DNA of 64,000 nucleotides, taken from assembly GCA_000149265.1 (NCBI GenBank), contig CH002035.1:323012-387011 (forward strand). The letters are read 5' to 3'. The notes beneath the pieces are model-generated. The model worked only from the letters and a program-made list of their open reading frames with translations. It searched no databases and was not told the DNA's origin. Position 1 is the first letter of the stretch, and the number at the start of each line of letters is the position of its first letter. Origin of the DNA: Ciona savignyi (lineage: Eukaryota; Chordata; Ascidiacea; Phlebobranchia; Cionidae). The position numbers were made by a program, and so were the translations under genes. Below are positions 24,669 through 35,250 of this stretch, one piece after another.

Positions 24669-25335
24669 ATTGAAATAATGGTGGGTACGATGAATTGGAA
24701 TAATGGTGTGTGCGATGCATTGGAATATTGGTGGGTACGATGCAATGGAATAATGGTGGGTACGATGCATTGGAATAATAGTGGGTATAATGCATTGTAA
24801 TAATTGTGGGTACGATGCATTGGAATAATGGTGGGCACGATGCATTGGAATAAAGGTGCGTGCGATACTTTGTAATAATGGTGGGTGCGATGCATTGGAA
24901 TAATGGTGGGTACGATGCATTGGAATAATGATGGGTGCATTGGAATAATGGTGGGTACAATGCATTGGAATAATGGTGGGTACGAGACATTGGGATAATG
25001 GTGGGTACAATGTATTGGAATAATGGTGGGTACGATACATTAGAATAATGGTGGTTACGATGCATTGGAATAATGGTGGGTACGATGCATTGGAAATAAT
25101 GGTGGATACGATGCATTGGAATAATGGTGGATACGATGCATTGGAATAATGGTGGATACGATGCATTGGAATAATGGTGGGTACGATGCATTGGAATAAT
25201 GGTGGGTACGATGCATTGGAATAATGATGGGTACGATGCATTGGAATATTGGTGGGTACGTTGCATTGAAATAATTGTGGGTACGATGTATAAGATTTAA
25301 TGGTGGGTATGATATATATGTTTTAATGGTGGATC
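24669..25335 (+). repeat. 25-bp minisatellite, array 1
   Basis: About 25 tandem copies of a 25-base unit that reads gcattggaataatggtggg then tacgat, with scattered substitutions and one 1-base insertion near 25092. Because 25 is not a multiple of 3, the minus strand is open in all three frames and yields a repeated His/Tyr/Pro-rich peptide. Those frames are by-products. Confidence 0.95.
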
Positions 25336-25382
25336 GTTAGTTTGTTTGGAATTAGAGAATCTATTTTCGGAATGTCTACCCT

Positions 25383-25460
25383 TCAATTTCTCCTTTTTGA
25401 TTTGTACTTTGTAAACCAATCGATGAGTGCAGAGATCTCTTGCCCTCTTAAGATGAAATC
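25383..25460 (-). pseudogene. NLR terminal exon
   Basis: After acceptor ttacag: DFILRGQEISALIDWFTKYK, then SKRRN and TGA. Only 25 codons, so the call rests on the acceptor, the phase and the position. ATTAAA (plus strand tttaat at 25322) follows. Confidence 0.5.
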
Positions 25461-25857
25461 CTGTAAGTTGTTAATATTAATTTGTCATATTGCAACATAT
25501 TTCCTAAAAAGAACTGAAAGAATGCAATTATCAACGCATCCGATGTTGGCTCGGGCATTAGTGATTAAGAACATATATTCCCACTATTCCGCGAGATATA
25601 CGTTTAATCAAATGCAATGTGTCCTAAAATTACTATAATTATCCATATAAAACATTGTGCATATTATTTACAAAACTATCATTGGCTCATTTTCTTTATT
25701 AAAATTTACTGTGGACAAATGTGAAATAATAATATAAGTTAAAACAAATAAATTGGTTTTAAAATTCAATTTTTTGTACATATGTATTTGTTTTCTATGC
25801 AAGACTCGTGCGACTAATAAAAACAAAGAAATAAAATCTCATAAACGTGATGTTTAC

Positions 25858-26022
25858 CTGGGAAGAGGAGAGTTTTTTGATCGCATCTTGCATGATAACG
25901 TGACTGTTATTTGTAAGTCTGTATCTTCCCAAATTCAGTTCGGACATTTTGCCGAGACAACTTTACAGACATTGGACAACTTCATCCGGAAGCTGTCCAT
26001 AACCATTTATTCCAAGTTTTAT
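25858..26022 (-). pseudogene. NLR last LRR exon with TAA
   Basis: 165 bases between tctcag and gtaaac. IKLGINGYGQLPDEVVQCL, TAA at 25963-25965, then SCLGKMSELNLGRYRL and MQDAIKKLSSSQ. It aligns with exon A in shape (CLRNISKL against CL-SCLGKMSEL). Confidence 0.75.
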
Positions 26023-26175
26023 CTGAGATAAAAGAATGATATTAAGGCAGTATATGTGTTCAAATATGTTGGTGACTGATATGTGTGTTGGTAAAATAAT
26101 CCATGTTAGCTAACGATCGCCATTATCGCGATTCCGCGTTTGCTATTTTTTTACCAAACTAAAGGCTACATTTGT

Positions 26176-26470
26176 CCGGACGGTTGGTCTAGCGGTTAAT
26201 TGCGTCGCCTTTCAATGGAAAGGTTGCAGATGCGAAACTGGTCGCTAGCTAGTCGGTTGTGTCCTTGGGCAGGGCAATTAACGGACGTTGACTGAACGCA
26301 GCGGATTAATGGGTTCTACCAAATTAAAGGAACATTTCTATCATATACAATACACTGCAATAGCTCTGGTAACTTGACGGTGGGCGCGAGGTGATCTGAC
26401 GATTGCACGTGTGTTAACCCCCCTTGAATTTCCCATTCCCGGGGATAAACATGAATATCCAATCCTATCC
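26176..26470 (+). repeat. SINE family 2, reference copy in an NLR intron
   Basis: The most complete copy. Head ccggacggttggtctagcgg (A-box TGGTCTAGCGG), degraded B box around ggttgcagatgcgaaactgg, body gtcggttgtgtccttgggca and gggttctaccaaattaaagg, caatagctctggtaa, gatctgacgattgcacgtgt, and tail aatatccaatcctatccta. The (TATCC)n tail in place of poly-A is a family trait. Sense strand is opposite to the host gene. Confidence 0.85.
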
Positions 26471-26609
26471 TACATCAAATTTAAAACCTGCTACAAATAA
26501 TGAATACTTATAATACAAACAAATAAATTTTGGGTTTGATTTTTTTCATTGGCTACAAACTTCTCAAATCAAATAGTGTTTTCCACCAACATAAAGTTGA
26601 TATATTTAC

Positions 26610-26743
26610 CTTGTTATGATAGTTTGGCTCAAACCTACGATCAGCTGTTCACAATCATATAACCGAAGTTCATCCAGAGCTTCAATGTGCGGTTTCAAAT
26701 ATCCAGCTATATTGCTTCTCTCTGATTCATTATACCAGTATGT
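26610..26743 (-). pseudogene. NLR LRR exon D3 with 10-base deletion
   Basis: 134 bases where D1 and D2 have 144. WYNESERSNIAGYLKPHIEA, then LDELRLYDCEQLIVGLS; the end is frame-shifted because ten bases corresponding to the NERQ region are gone. Both splice sites (tcacag, gtaaat) remain. Confidence 0.8.
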
Positions 26744-27395
26744 CTGTGATCAAACTCCATTTTTATCACTTATCTTAGTTTTTTTCATTTTATGGAGAAA
26801 TAGTTAATACGAGACTGTTGTTCGAAGAATGAAGTTTTGGCTCATTAAATTGCAATTAACTACCTTTGTATAAATAATCAATGACTTGGTGGTATTTTAA
26901 CAATGCAATGATGTGATAACCAATGTGTTTATCATGCAGCGTGATAACAGTGGTTTTAAATAGCAAGTGATAATTTATATATTAATTTGTAAAATATTTT
27001 GAATGGATAGTTATATTTTTTTTTCAAATAATTTTTTAAAGTAAAGAGTGTTATATTAAAAAAGCCATGACAATACCATATATTTGATATATGGAAACTG
27101 TGCTACATGGTATTTTTAGGTTACATATGATCCATAATCGCTTGATTTCTAATTGATCTCGTATTATGATCCTGCTGGTCTATTACTTGCACAATACTGC
27201 ATTATGGAAACGCAATAATATCGTTATCCATGAGCTTAAATAAATATAGGATAAATTATAATAATATGAATTGATATAGTGATTGACTTATATAACATGG
27301 GATAATATAAAACTAATAGGAACAAAAATAAGAGATATAGAAATCTTGCAATTAAAATATTATATAATTCAAAAATCAAATAAAGGTGTACTCAC

Positions 27396-27431
27396 TGGAC
27401 TCTCCCATGCTTCCAACAATAATCTCGTTAT
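27396..27431 (-). pseudogene. NLR mini-exon C3
   Basis: 36 bases between tttcag and gtgagt, reading ITRLLLEAWESP. Confidence 0.8.
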
Positions 27432-27673
27432 CTGAAAGATAAAAATTAAAATAATTTAATAATTATTAAGTGAATATGTTTTTATATTTTAGTTTATTTA
27501 ACCGATAAATTATCACATAACACAAGATAATCTCTCCACTACATGTTAATGTAAAATTATATAAATGTTTTGTTTTACCATGGATATAACAATATGTAAA
27601 CTTACCACATTCTTATTTTTTGTGATATAAATTTATACATAACATACTAAGATCAAGCCAAATGTCATTGCAC

Positions 27674-27805
27674 CTTTCCCTGTTCACGTTTAAGAATTCT
27701 TTTTAGGTCGTCAGCTTCATCATGTCCATATATTTTCCAAGTCGTTCCCCATTGAAATCCGTTCTGTTCACCCCACTCACCATATTCATCATCTATAACC
27801 ATTTG
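27674..27805 (-). pseudogene. NLR LRR exon B3
   Basis: 132 bases between ctcag and gtgcaa. QMVIDDEYGEWGEQNGFQWG, then TTWKIYGHDEADDLKRIL. Four codons shorter than B1, in frame. Confidence 0.85.
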
Positions 27806-27859
27806 CTGAGGAAATATATTCAAAGTTACCAAGTAGATTTTAAATACATTGTATAGAAT

Positions 27860-27949
27860 AACAGAATTTGTAAGCATTATTTAGGTGAAGAATGTTCAAA
27901 CATAACTTTTTTTAATGTGAATACAGTCAAACTACTTGGCATCTCCATA
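27860..27949 (+). repeat. Left copy of a 90-bp direct repeat
   Basis: Matches 28821-28909 with few differences, starting aacagaatttgtaagcatta and ending cttggcatctccat. See the insertion at 27950-28820. Confidence 0.8.
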
Positions 27950-28820
27950 AATATAGAAAACCGTATTTGCAATACACATGAAATATGTTCCTATTTAAAT
28001 TTACATCTGCGCCAATATGCAATCCCCGATCAGTGGTTTACAAGAACTTTTTTAATATAAACCTTTGTCATAATGCTACCATAGTTACAACAAGTTATGT
28101 TATATCTCCCTCGTGTAAGATGGATAGATTTTAGGCGACAATTTGTGGAAAGCCCAACCCAGTCCTGTGTTACCACGGTTATGAATATGAATTTATTATA
28201 TACCAGCAGAATATCGCTAAGCAACACTAAAATTTCATGTAAAATCGACTTCAGTCAGGAAATGTTATCCAATTATGTGAAGATGTGCATCAAATCTGTA
28301 GAAATTCTATTTTAATAAGGCAAGAATTTTTTTTTACTTGCTTTATTCATTAGGTGAACGGTGCATAAATTCACTCTGCCCTGTTGTTCACGTTACTTCG
28401 GTAAGGTGCAACTCGAAGGGCTAGGTCTGAGCTGCGGAATCGCATCACCCTGTGGTAGTGCGGTTAACCAGCGCTGCCTCCAGCTACCCACTGGAGGGCG
28501 TGAATTTAGGTGTCGGGATTCCTTAAACAATAGAACCCCTCCCTACGTGGCTTGCACGCTGTGGAGAGATGCCTGCGAAGGGCATCTTTTCCAGCACCCA
28601 CATCCTAGGGATACCCAGCCCCCCTCCCTACGTGGCTTGCACGCTGTGGAGAGATGCCTGCGAAAGGTGTCTCTTTACAGCAACCACATACTAGGGAAAC
28701 CTCCCCCAGTGGATTAATTTCCACATTGCACGAGGGGATCGGCCTAAGGCCACCAACTCACACTAAGTGCACAATTTTGCTTTTTTTTGGCTAACCACCA
28801 AAAAAAAAAAAAAAAAAATT
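27950..28820 (+). mobile_element. Insertion with poly-A between 90-bp direct repeats
   Basis: The segment lies between two near-identical direct repeats and ends in an A run (28799-28818), like a retroposon. Its right half is GC-richer than its surroundings. It has a tRNA-like phrase (gtggtagtgcggttaaccag near 28452) and two tandem units of about 87 bases (28533-28619 and 28620-28706) starting cccctccctacgtggcttgc. The plus-strand open frame here is coincidental. A target duplication near 90 bases would be unusually long, so a local duplication is an alternative. Confidence 0.5.
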
Positions 28821-28909
28821 AACAGAATTTGTAAGCATTATTTAGGTGAAGAATATTCAAACATAACTTTTTTAATGTGTATACAGTCAAACTACTTGGC
28901 ATCTCCATT
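28821..28909 (+). repeat. Right copy of the 90-bp direct repeat
   Basis: Follows the A run directly and diverges from the left copy by a few substitutions and a change in the t run. Confidence 0.8.
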
Positions 28910-29526
28910 ATCTTAATATGTTTATTTATTTATATATTTTTAAATACATGTAAAAGCTTAAAATCATCTTTAACAGTTTAAATATTTAAATTAAAAAATA
29001 ACTGTAGCAAGGCAATAAAACCTATTCGTTTTAAAAAAAGTTATTGGCATTTGTGTTTTACCGAAATATGTCACACTTGTTTATTTTATCAGATATTAAT
29101 TGTTAAACATATATGTGAGGTTTGTTATCATTTGTTAATTTTACAAATGTTTGGAATCGGGATTTTTAATGCTATCATGTCGTAAATATTGTACTATTAA
29201 AACCCAGTAGATTCAAACGTAAATTTTAAAATAATAGTTTCCATTTATTCATCACAGCAATATAAAATGAATTTGGTAACGGTTATGGGGCCGCAACAAA
29301 TACATATTTTGCATTAAATTTAAGAAAAGCCTTAGAAACGAGTTCCTGATGGATTCGAATCCAAGCCCGGCAAAACAATTATTCTACACATTTATTTTGG
29401 CAGCAATTGTGTGCAATGCACTGCTACACGCTGAATACGTTTTTATTCCATTTTGTAGTAAATTAATTTGCAGTAATATTTGGTTGAAAGAGTCGATTTG
29501 CAGAAATAATGTCGATGACGACTAAC
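28910..29526. other. NLR intron (part), nothing else recognised
   Basis: AT-rich intron between A3 and the 90-bp repeat. No repeat or RNA gene recognised. Confidence 0.5.
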
Positions 29527-29688
29527 TTGAGGGTAGGAAAGTTGTTGAAGAGCTTCACGTAAGATGATGCGACTTTTTACGGATATCTTCCGTTCATTGA
29601 ATTGTAATTTGCTGATGTTGCGCAGACATTCGACTAAGGCATTCTCTGCATTCTCATCTAGATGAGATTGCCTTATATCCAAGAGCAT
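29527..29688 (-). pseudogene. NLR LRR exon A3
   Basis: 162 bases between ttttag and gttagt. Contains LVECLRNISKLQF and SRIILREALQQLSYPQ. Confidence 0.85.
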
Positions 29689-29814
29689 CTAAAATAAGTT
29701 AGAGCTTGTTTAACATAAATATTTGACGAAGTAGTGAACTTGTTAAGGTCAGTTAGTTAAAAATTTAATCCTTTTTATTTATTCACCTTTATTACAATTC
29801 AAATTAGTCTTTTC

Positions 29815-30085
29815 TTTAGTGCATAGCCTTTCAGCCGAAGGGTTGCATTTTCGAACCTAGTCGCTAGCTAGTCAGTTGTGACATTGAGAAAGACTCTTAA
29901 CAAACATTTCCTAAACTTGACATATTAATGGGTTCTAGCAAATTAAAGAAACGTGTCTATCACAACACACTGCAATAGCTCCCGTAACCTGACGGGAAGC
30001 GAGGTGATCTGACGATGGCCGGTGTGTTAACCCCATTGGTTTTTCTATTCACGAAATTAAACAAAAAATGAATATCCTATCCTAT
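29815..30085 (+). repeat. SINE family 2 copy in an NLR intron
   Basis: A degraded head, then gtcgctagctagtcagttgt, gggttctagcaaattaaaga, gcaatagctcccgtaacctg, gatctgacgatggccggtgt and the tail atgaatatcctatcctatt. Confidence 0.8.
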
Positions 30086-30250
30086 TTTTTTCCACTATTA
30101 TGTATATATTAATTTTAACAAACAAATTATATTTTATGAATTAAAGATAGTTAAAAAAAGTAAAACTTCTCAACCAGTATATGATCATGCATAAAAATAG
30201 TTTTTATGAAAGCAATTATTTTAAAATGTTATGATATCGATGTAAATTAC

Positions 30251-30394
30251 CTTGTTCTGTCGCTCATTGATAGCTTTGCTTAAACCAACGATCAGCTGTC
30301 CGCAACCATGTAACCGAAGTTCATCTAGAACTTCCATGTGCGGTTGCAAATATCCAGCTATATCACTCTTTTCTAATTCATTATACCAGCATTT
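30251..30394 (-). pseudogene. NLR LRR exon D2
   Basis: 144 bases between ttacag and gtaatt. WYNELEKSDIAGYLQPHMEV, then LDELRLHGCG and LSKAINERQNK. Intact. Confidence 0.85.
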
Positions 30395-30399
30395 CTGTA

Positions 30400-31655
30400 A
30401 ACAAACTTATTTGTTATCACTTATCCGGGTTCTGATTATTTTTTTATGGGGAAACAGGAAATTATAAATTTAAAAACCGTTTTAAATGCAAACACTTCAA
30501 TTTTTTGTTAAAATGGACATTGAAGGATTAATATGTTGTGGTGTCGATAGCTCAGTAAATATAAACGTCTGCACAGATAATTAACTAGTATAAAGGTAAC
30601 GCACAACAAATCGAAATGATGTTATTTATTCTTTTGGATTGGGGAAACATAGGACTGTATAACACGGAAAATATTTAATATACCACATGTGTGTCCACAG
30701 TAACCAATCTTTTATTATTCTTTAACTATTTGGGGAAATAATGTAATTGCGAATTACAAACTGTTGAGCCCTACGTATAAACATTACGCTAAAATAACAT
30801 AATCTCAAATAAATAACAACTTGGTGATTTCTTAACAATGCAGGGGTATGCTGAGCACTTTATTTATCATCAAGCTCTTTAATCGAGAATTGTTGAATAC
30901 TGACGTAATCCACGACCTATCATTTATTTAATATGTTTATATGTTTTATTAATGTCTATGTTAAACTGTTATAATATGCATCATAAACTTTGTATGTGAT
31001 TATGTGCAAATGTGCTGCAATTCCATAGTGCTTCAATCCCCTGATGTCCCAAGAGTAGACCGCAGGACATAGCTTTCTTTCTTTCCGAATTAGTTACTGT
31101 ATAAGCTTCAGTGCATATTTTCTTATCACACCGCATTTTTTCTAGCGATAAAAAGCTAAAAGTTGGTAGTTAAGTGTGTGCTATTTATGATTTAAACTGG
31201 AAAGTCTACTAATTTGGTCCTTTTTTGTTTACCCTACCAACAAATATTAACCGCATAAACCGTTTCATCCGTATCGTTTAATCTTATTGCCGTATCCTCA
31301 TCATTTCCATATCGTTGTATCAACTATCCACGACTTATCACTTTGTATTAATTCTTACCGCCAATTATAACCAGATGACAGACCTGTAGTTTTTTATTCC
31401 ACGATGCGCGTCATTTTTTAACTATGAGACCGTTGCTGCAAACGTGGAATTAATAAGTATCCAACTATATATTTGATTAAATATGGGCTGCATTGTAATA
31501 AAGCGAAAATCTTTGACATTCACGGGTTGATTATATCACATATGACAAAATAGGACTAATCTAAATAACTTTGAAAATTTAAAAAATAGTGTAATCTTTC
31601 CAAATTTTTGTTAAACGTCTTTGTTAAAATTCACAAATTAAACACAAATGTACTT
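30400..31655. other. NLR intron between C2 and D2
   Basis: AT-rich, with no repeat, exon or RNA gene recognised. Confidence 0.5.
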
Positions 31656-31657
31656 AC

Positions 31658-31693
31658 TGGATTGTCATTTGCTGCCATCAATATCCTTGTGAA
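31658..31693 (-). pseudogene. NLR mini-exon C2
   Basis: 36 bases between ttacag and gtaagt, reading FTRILMAANDNP. Same size and borders as C1 and C3, more diverged. Confidence 0.75.
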
Positions 31694-32022
31694 CTGTAAT
31701 TAAATTGTTTTTGATAACTTGATATTTATGTGAAACATCATTTAATTATTTGTAAATTAATTCACACAAAACTGGAGAGCCACAGTCACGTGTAAAGTAA
31801 AAATAACAATGTGACCATGGGATAACAATCAAAACTTTTTTTCATTTTTAGTTCAACATTATATACTCCCATTTGCTTCATGTATGTCTACAACGAGGTG
31901 AATAACATTTTTGTTATTTTTGTATGTCAACATAAAATGTAAACTAACAAATAAAAAACTAATACATTGAAATAATTCTTTTAAAAAGTACATGATATAC
32001 GTTAGGCCTCATTTTATCTTAC

Positions 32023-32161
32023 CTTTCCAGGTTCAACCCTGAAGAATTTGTTTTATATCACAAGCATGGACATCTTCATCCACTTCTAAAGATTTTCCCC
32101 ATTGAGCGATGGGCAGTTCTCCCCATTCACCATTATTTGCACAAGTATATACAGCCAAGTT
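32023..32161 (-). pseudogene. NLR LRR exon B2 with +1 frameshift
   Basis: 139 bases, one more than a multiple of three. Reads NLAVYTCANN, then GEWGELPIAQWGKS and DIKQILQ. It then fails at GGG (32037-32039), giving TGA at 32033-32035, where B1 and B3 stay in frame to PGK or QGK. The donor gtaaga is intact. Confidence 0.8.
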
Positions 32162-32267
32162 CTAATAAAAATTTTAGGAAATGTTAATACTGTTTATAAA
32201 ACTGCATATATTCGTGCATAAAGTAATAAAAATCTTAGTTTTAATATTTGTGGAATCGGCAGAACTC

Positions 32268-32402
32268 ATTTATCCCCTGGATTCGGGCAATGTCCGTTAA
32301 GCACCTTGCCCACGGACACAACCGTCTAGGTAGTGAGTTTCGAACCTGCAACCTATCGACTGAAAGACGTCAAACAAAATCACTAAACTAACCGGGCGGA
32401 CA
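32268..32402 (-). repeat. SINE family 2 copy, head and first body part
   Basis: Minus strand: head GTCCGCCCGGTTAGTTTAGTG, well-kept B box GGTTGCAGGTTCGAAACT, then CGGTTGTGTCCGTGGGCAAGG. It stops before the second half of the body. This copy shows the B box most clearly. Confidence 0.75.
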
Positions 32403-32611
32403 TAATTGAATGAATATTAAAAAAAACATGAAAATAATATTGATTAGATTTAAATATATCACGTGGCCAACATCATAATGCTTAGCTTAGTGGCTTTGGA
32501 TTAGATATAATTTACAGAGATATTAGTCTAAAACTTACTGATAGAAATAATCTGATAGAAACAAGTTGGTTTGTAAAATATTAAATTAAAAATAACTAGT
32601 AAGTGACTTAC

Positions 32612-32773
32612 TTGTGGCTTGGAAAGTTTTTGAACAGCTTCACGTAAGATGATGCGACATTGCACGGATATCATGCACTCATCAATATGTAATTTGCTGA
32701 TGTTGCGCAGACAATCACCCAAAGCCTTTGCTGCATCTGCATCAAGTTTAGATCCCCTTATATGCAAGACCAT
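32612..32773 (-). pseudogene. NLR LRR exon A2
   Basis: 162 bases between ttttag and gtaagt. Contains AAKALGDCLRNISKLHI and CRIILREAVQKLSKPQ. Confidence 0.85.
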
Positions 32774-32774
32774 C

Positions 32775-33419
32775 TAAAATAAAAGTCGTATTGGTTGTAC
32801 AGAACAAATGTTACAAATTAGTGAATTTGGTTAACTTAGTTTAAAGCTGAATTTACAATTCAATTATTTATTTTTTGATGATCAATATGGGTTGATAATT
32901 ATAACATAAACCTCATACATGATATGATTTACATAACAAAGTTCAACTTAGAGCATAAGTCAACCACAGTTTATAGTTACCAACAATTAAGGATTTCCCC
33001 AACCATTATAGACTTGTTCTAGTATAGTAGTAATTTTTAACCGGAATCGTGCATGGTTTTTAATTTAAAAAAAAATTTATTGATTCATTTTTAGTATAAA
33101 CCATTTTAAAATAGGGTACTCATTTTTTAAAATATATAAAAATATTATTCAACAGCTTACCCTAGGAAAACCATGTTTAAACTGTTGATATTTTTTTAGA
33201 ATTTACAACTAGTTAAAGCCTATTGTAAACTTGTTTAATAATTTTGTCTGAACTATATATTTGGTTAGAACGCAAAAAAAAACTTTACAAATTTTGATAA
33301 CCTATATTTTACACTGGACGGATTAAAATACCAAGGGATATTCTGCAACAGAAATCAAGCGACAAATTCGTAGATCAAATGGACATATTTTACCCCTCAC
33401 ATCATGTTAATATATTTAC
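32775..33419. other. NLR intron between D1 and A2
   Basis: AT-rich, nothing recognised. Confidence 0.5.
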
Positions 33420-33563
33420 CTTGTTCTGTCGCTTATTGATAGCTTTGCTCAATCCTAAGATCAACTTTCCGCAATCATATAGCCGAAGTTCATCCAGAGC
33501 CTTCATGTGTGGTTGCAAATATCTAACGATATTCATCATCTTCGATTCATTATACCAGTAACC
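33420..33563 (-). pseudogene. NLR LRR exon D1
   Basis: 144 bases between tcacag and gtaaat. WYNES, then YLQPHMKALDELRLYDCG and LSKAINKRQNK. Intact. Confidence 0.85.
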
Positions 33564-34175
33564 CTGTGATCAAAATTTAATATTTATCAATTATCTTAAT
33601 AGTGAAGAATATATTACTGAGAAACAAGGACTGTATAACATGGGCAGTGTGTATACCACATATGTCCACAAATACTGAGCTAATGTAATGATAGCATGCA
33701 ACCTTCATTAGTAATGTTCCCAAAAACTTTTCAAATTCTACCCAAGAGGTATTGAACTTACAAGGAGTCTGTTGCATACACGATGTATTTACGGATCGTT
33801 ACAAAGCAATTACCCTCCTTTACCAATGCTTTAAACTAAGATAATGGAATGTTAAATTTTTTTTCGAATTGGCGCTATCCTACCACTTATGTGCATAATT
33901 ATAATATGTAATATAATGATTAAAAATTATAAAAATTATTTCAACCATACTAAATATTAAAATATAGCATAAACTTTTGAAAAACTGTGCTAATTTGAAA
34001 ATGACTAAAAATTGTAAAAAAAACAATACGGGACAGCATGATTAAATTAATGCATTTAGCCGGGAGTGAAAGAGTTATGAGTTGAATACATCACATGGGA
34101 CCATATGAGATTAATACAAATAAATTTGAAGTTTTAGAAAGAAGTGCAACTTCTCCACGTTATCGGTAAACTTAC

Positions 34176-34211
34176 TGGGGTGTTCCACGCTTTTAACGAT
34201 AACCTCTTGAT
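34176..34211 (-). pseudogene. NLR mini-exon C1 (12 codons)
   Basis: 36 bases between tttcag and gtaagt, reading IKRLSLKAWNTP. It supplies the strand part of an LRR that exon D completes. Confidence 0.8.
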
Positions 34212-34422
34212 CTGAAATAAAAATTTAAGGATAATTTATATTTATCATGTGAAAAATATTTATATTGAAATTATATAACAAATTATTAGGCCTATTTACT
34301 TTGATTTTAAACTGTAATATTTTACTTTAATGGATGTTACTAACCTATAAACTTATACCTTACAACATATTTATTTAGTTTAACCCATTACATATAAAAA
34401 AAACAGGCACATTTTATCACAC

Positions 34423-34566
34423 CTTCCCAGGTTTAAGTTGAAGAATTCGTTTTATATCATTAGCCTCATCAAGACCATAAACTGCCCAAGTCTTCCCCCA
34501 CTGAGCCCCGTTCTGTTGACCCCATTCTCCATCACAATCATCATAACCGTCATCTACAACCAACTC
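34423..34566 (-). pseudogene. NLR LRR exon B1, Trp/Gly-rich insert
   Basis: 144 bases between tttag and gtgtga. An LRR-like start (ELVVDD), then the insert GEWGQQNGAQWGKTW, then DEANDIKRILQLKPGK. Intact. Confidence 0.85.
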
Positions 34567-34908
34567 CTAAAGGTAATTAAAGATACAAAGATGTTAAATG
34601 AGTTGTATAGATTAGCATATATATAAAGTTTTATGTATCAGTTAGATGAGAATAATTGAACATAAAATTTCGATGCAATATGCATTAGCATTACCTTATT
34701 GGCAGTTGTTGTTTAATGTGTTTTTATTTTAAATACATTGAAAAAATATTTTCAATATTTTTAACCTACATTTTTCCAGCATCATAATGCTTAGCTCAGT
34801 GTTTTAGTCGGTTGTACTAGAGATGTTTAACAAGACAACTAGCCAAATACTTACCGAAGTCAGTTGAATGATATTTAATCTTTATTAAAGATATTTACGC
34901 TGACTTAC

Positions 34909-35067
34909 TTGAGGGTTAGGAATTCGTTGAACAGCTTCACGTAAGATGATGCGACTTTTTAAGGATATCTTTAACACATCAATTCGTAGTTTGCTGATGT
35001 TACGCAGAAAATCGCCCAAAGACTTTGCTGCGTCATCATTAAAATAAGAACATACATATAAGTCAAT
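34909..35067 (-). pseudogene. NLR LRR exon A1
   Basis: 159 bases between tttgcag and gtaagt. Contains LGDFLRNISKLRI and SRIILREAVQRIPNPQ, which recur in A2 and A3. Confidence 0.85.
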
Positions 35068-35250
35068 CTGCAAAACAAACCGGGTAAATCTTTAATGTAG
35101 TCCATTGACATAAACAAGCTTTATTACGTCAGGTTTTTACATTTTTAGGTTTGTCAGAAATTTCCCTTTGTTAAATTACTAAAAAGTTACCACTTTATAT
35201 ATAAGCCATAATAGCTACACGTATGAAGGTTCAATTCGATTAACCATCTA

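Noticed and set aside
24612-25266. Long minus-strand open frames giving a His/Tyr/Pro-rich repeat protein
   Set aside because: They are the three reading frames of the 25-bp minisatellite; codons carry no protein-like bias and frames stay open only because the unit lacks stops.
26616-26807. Plus-strand frames at 26616, 30252 and 33379 with a shared SSSRASMCG-like phrase
   Set aside because: They are antisense images of NLR exons D3, D2 and D1; the similarity comes from the exon duplication on the minus strand.
28361-28717. 118-codon plus-strand frame with an internal repeat
   Set aside because: It spans the two 87-bp tandem units of a repeat insertion inside an intron; no domain and no splice support.
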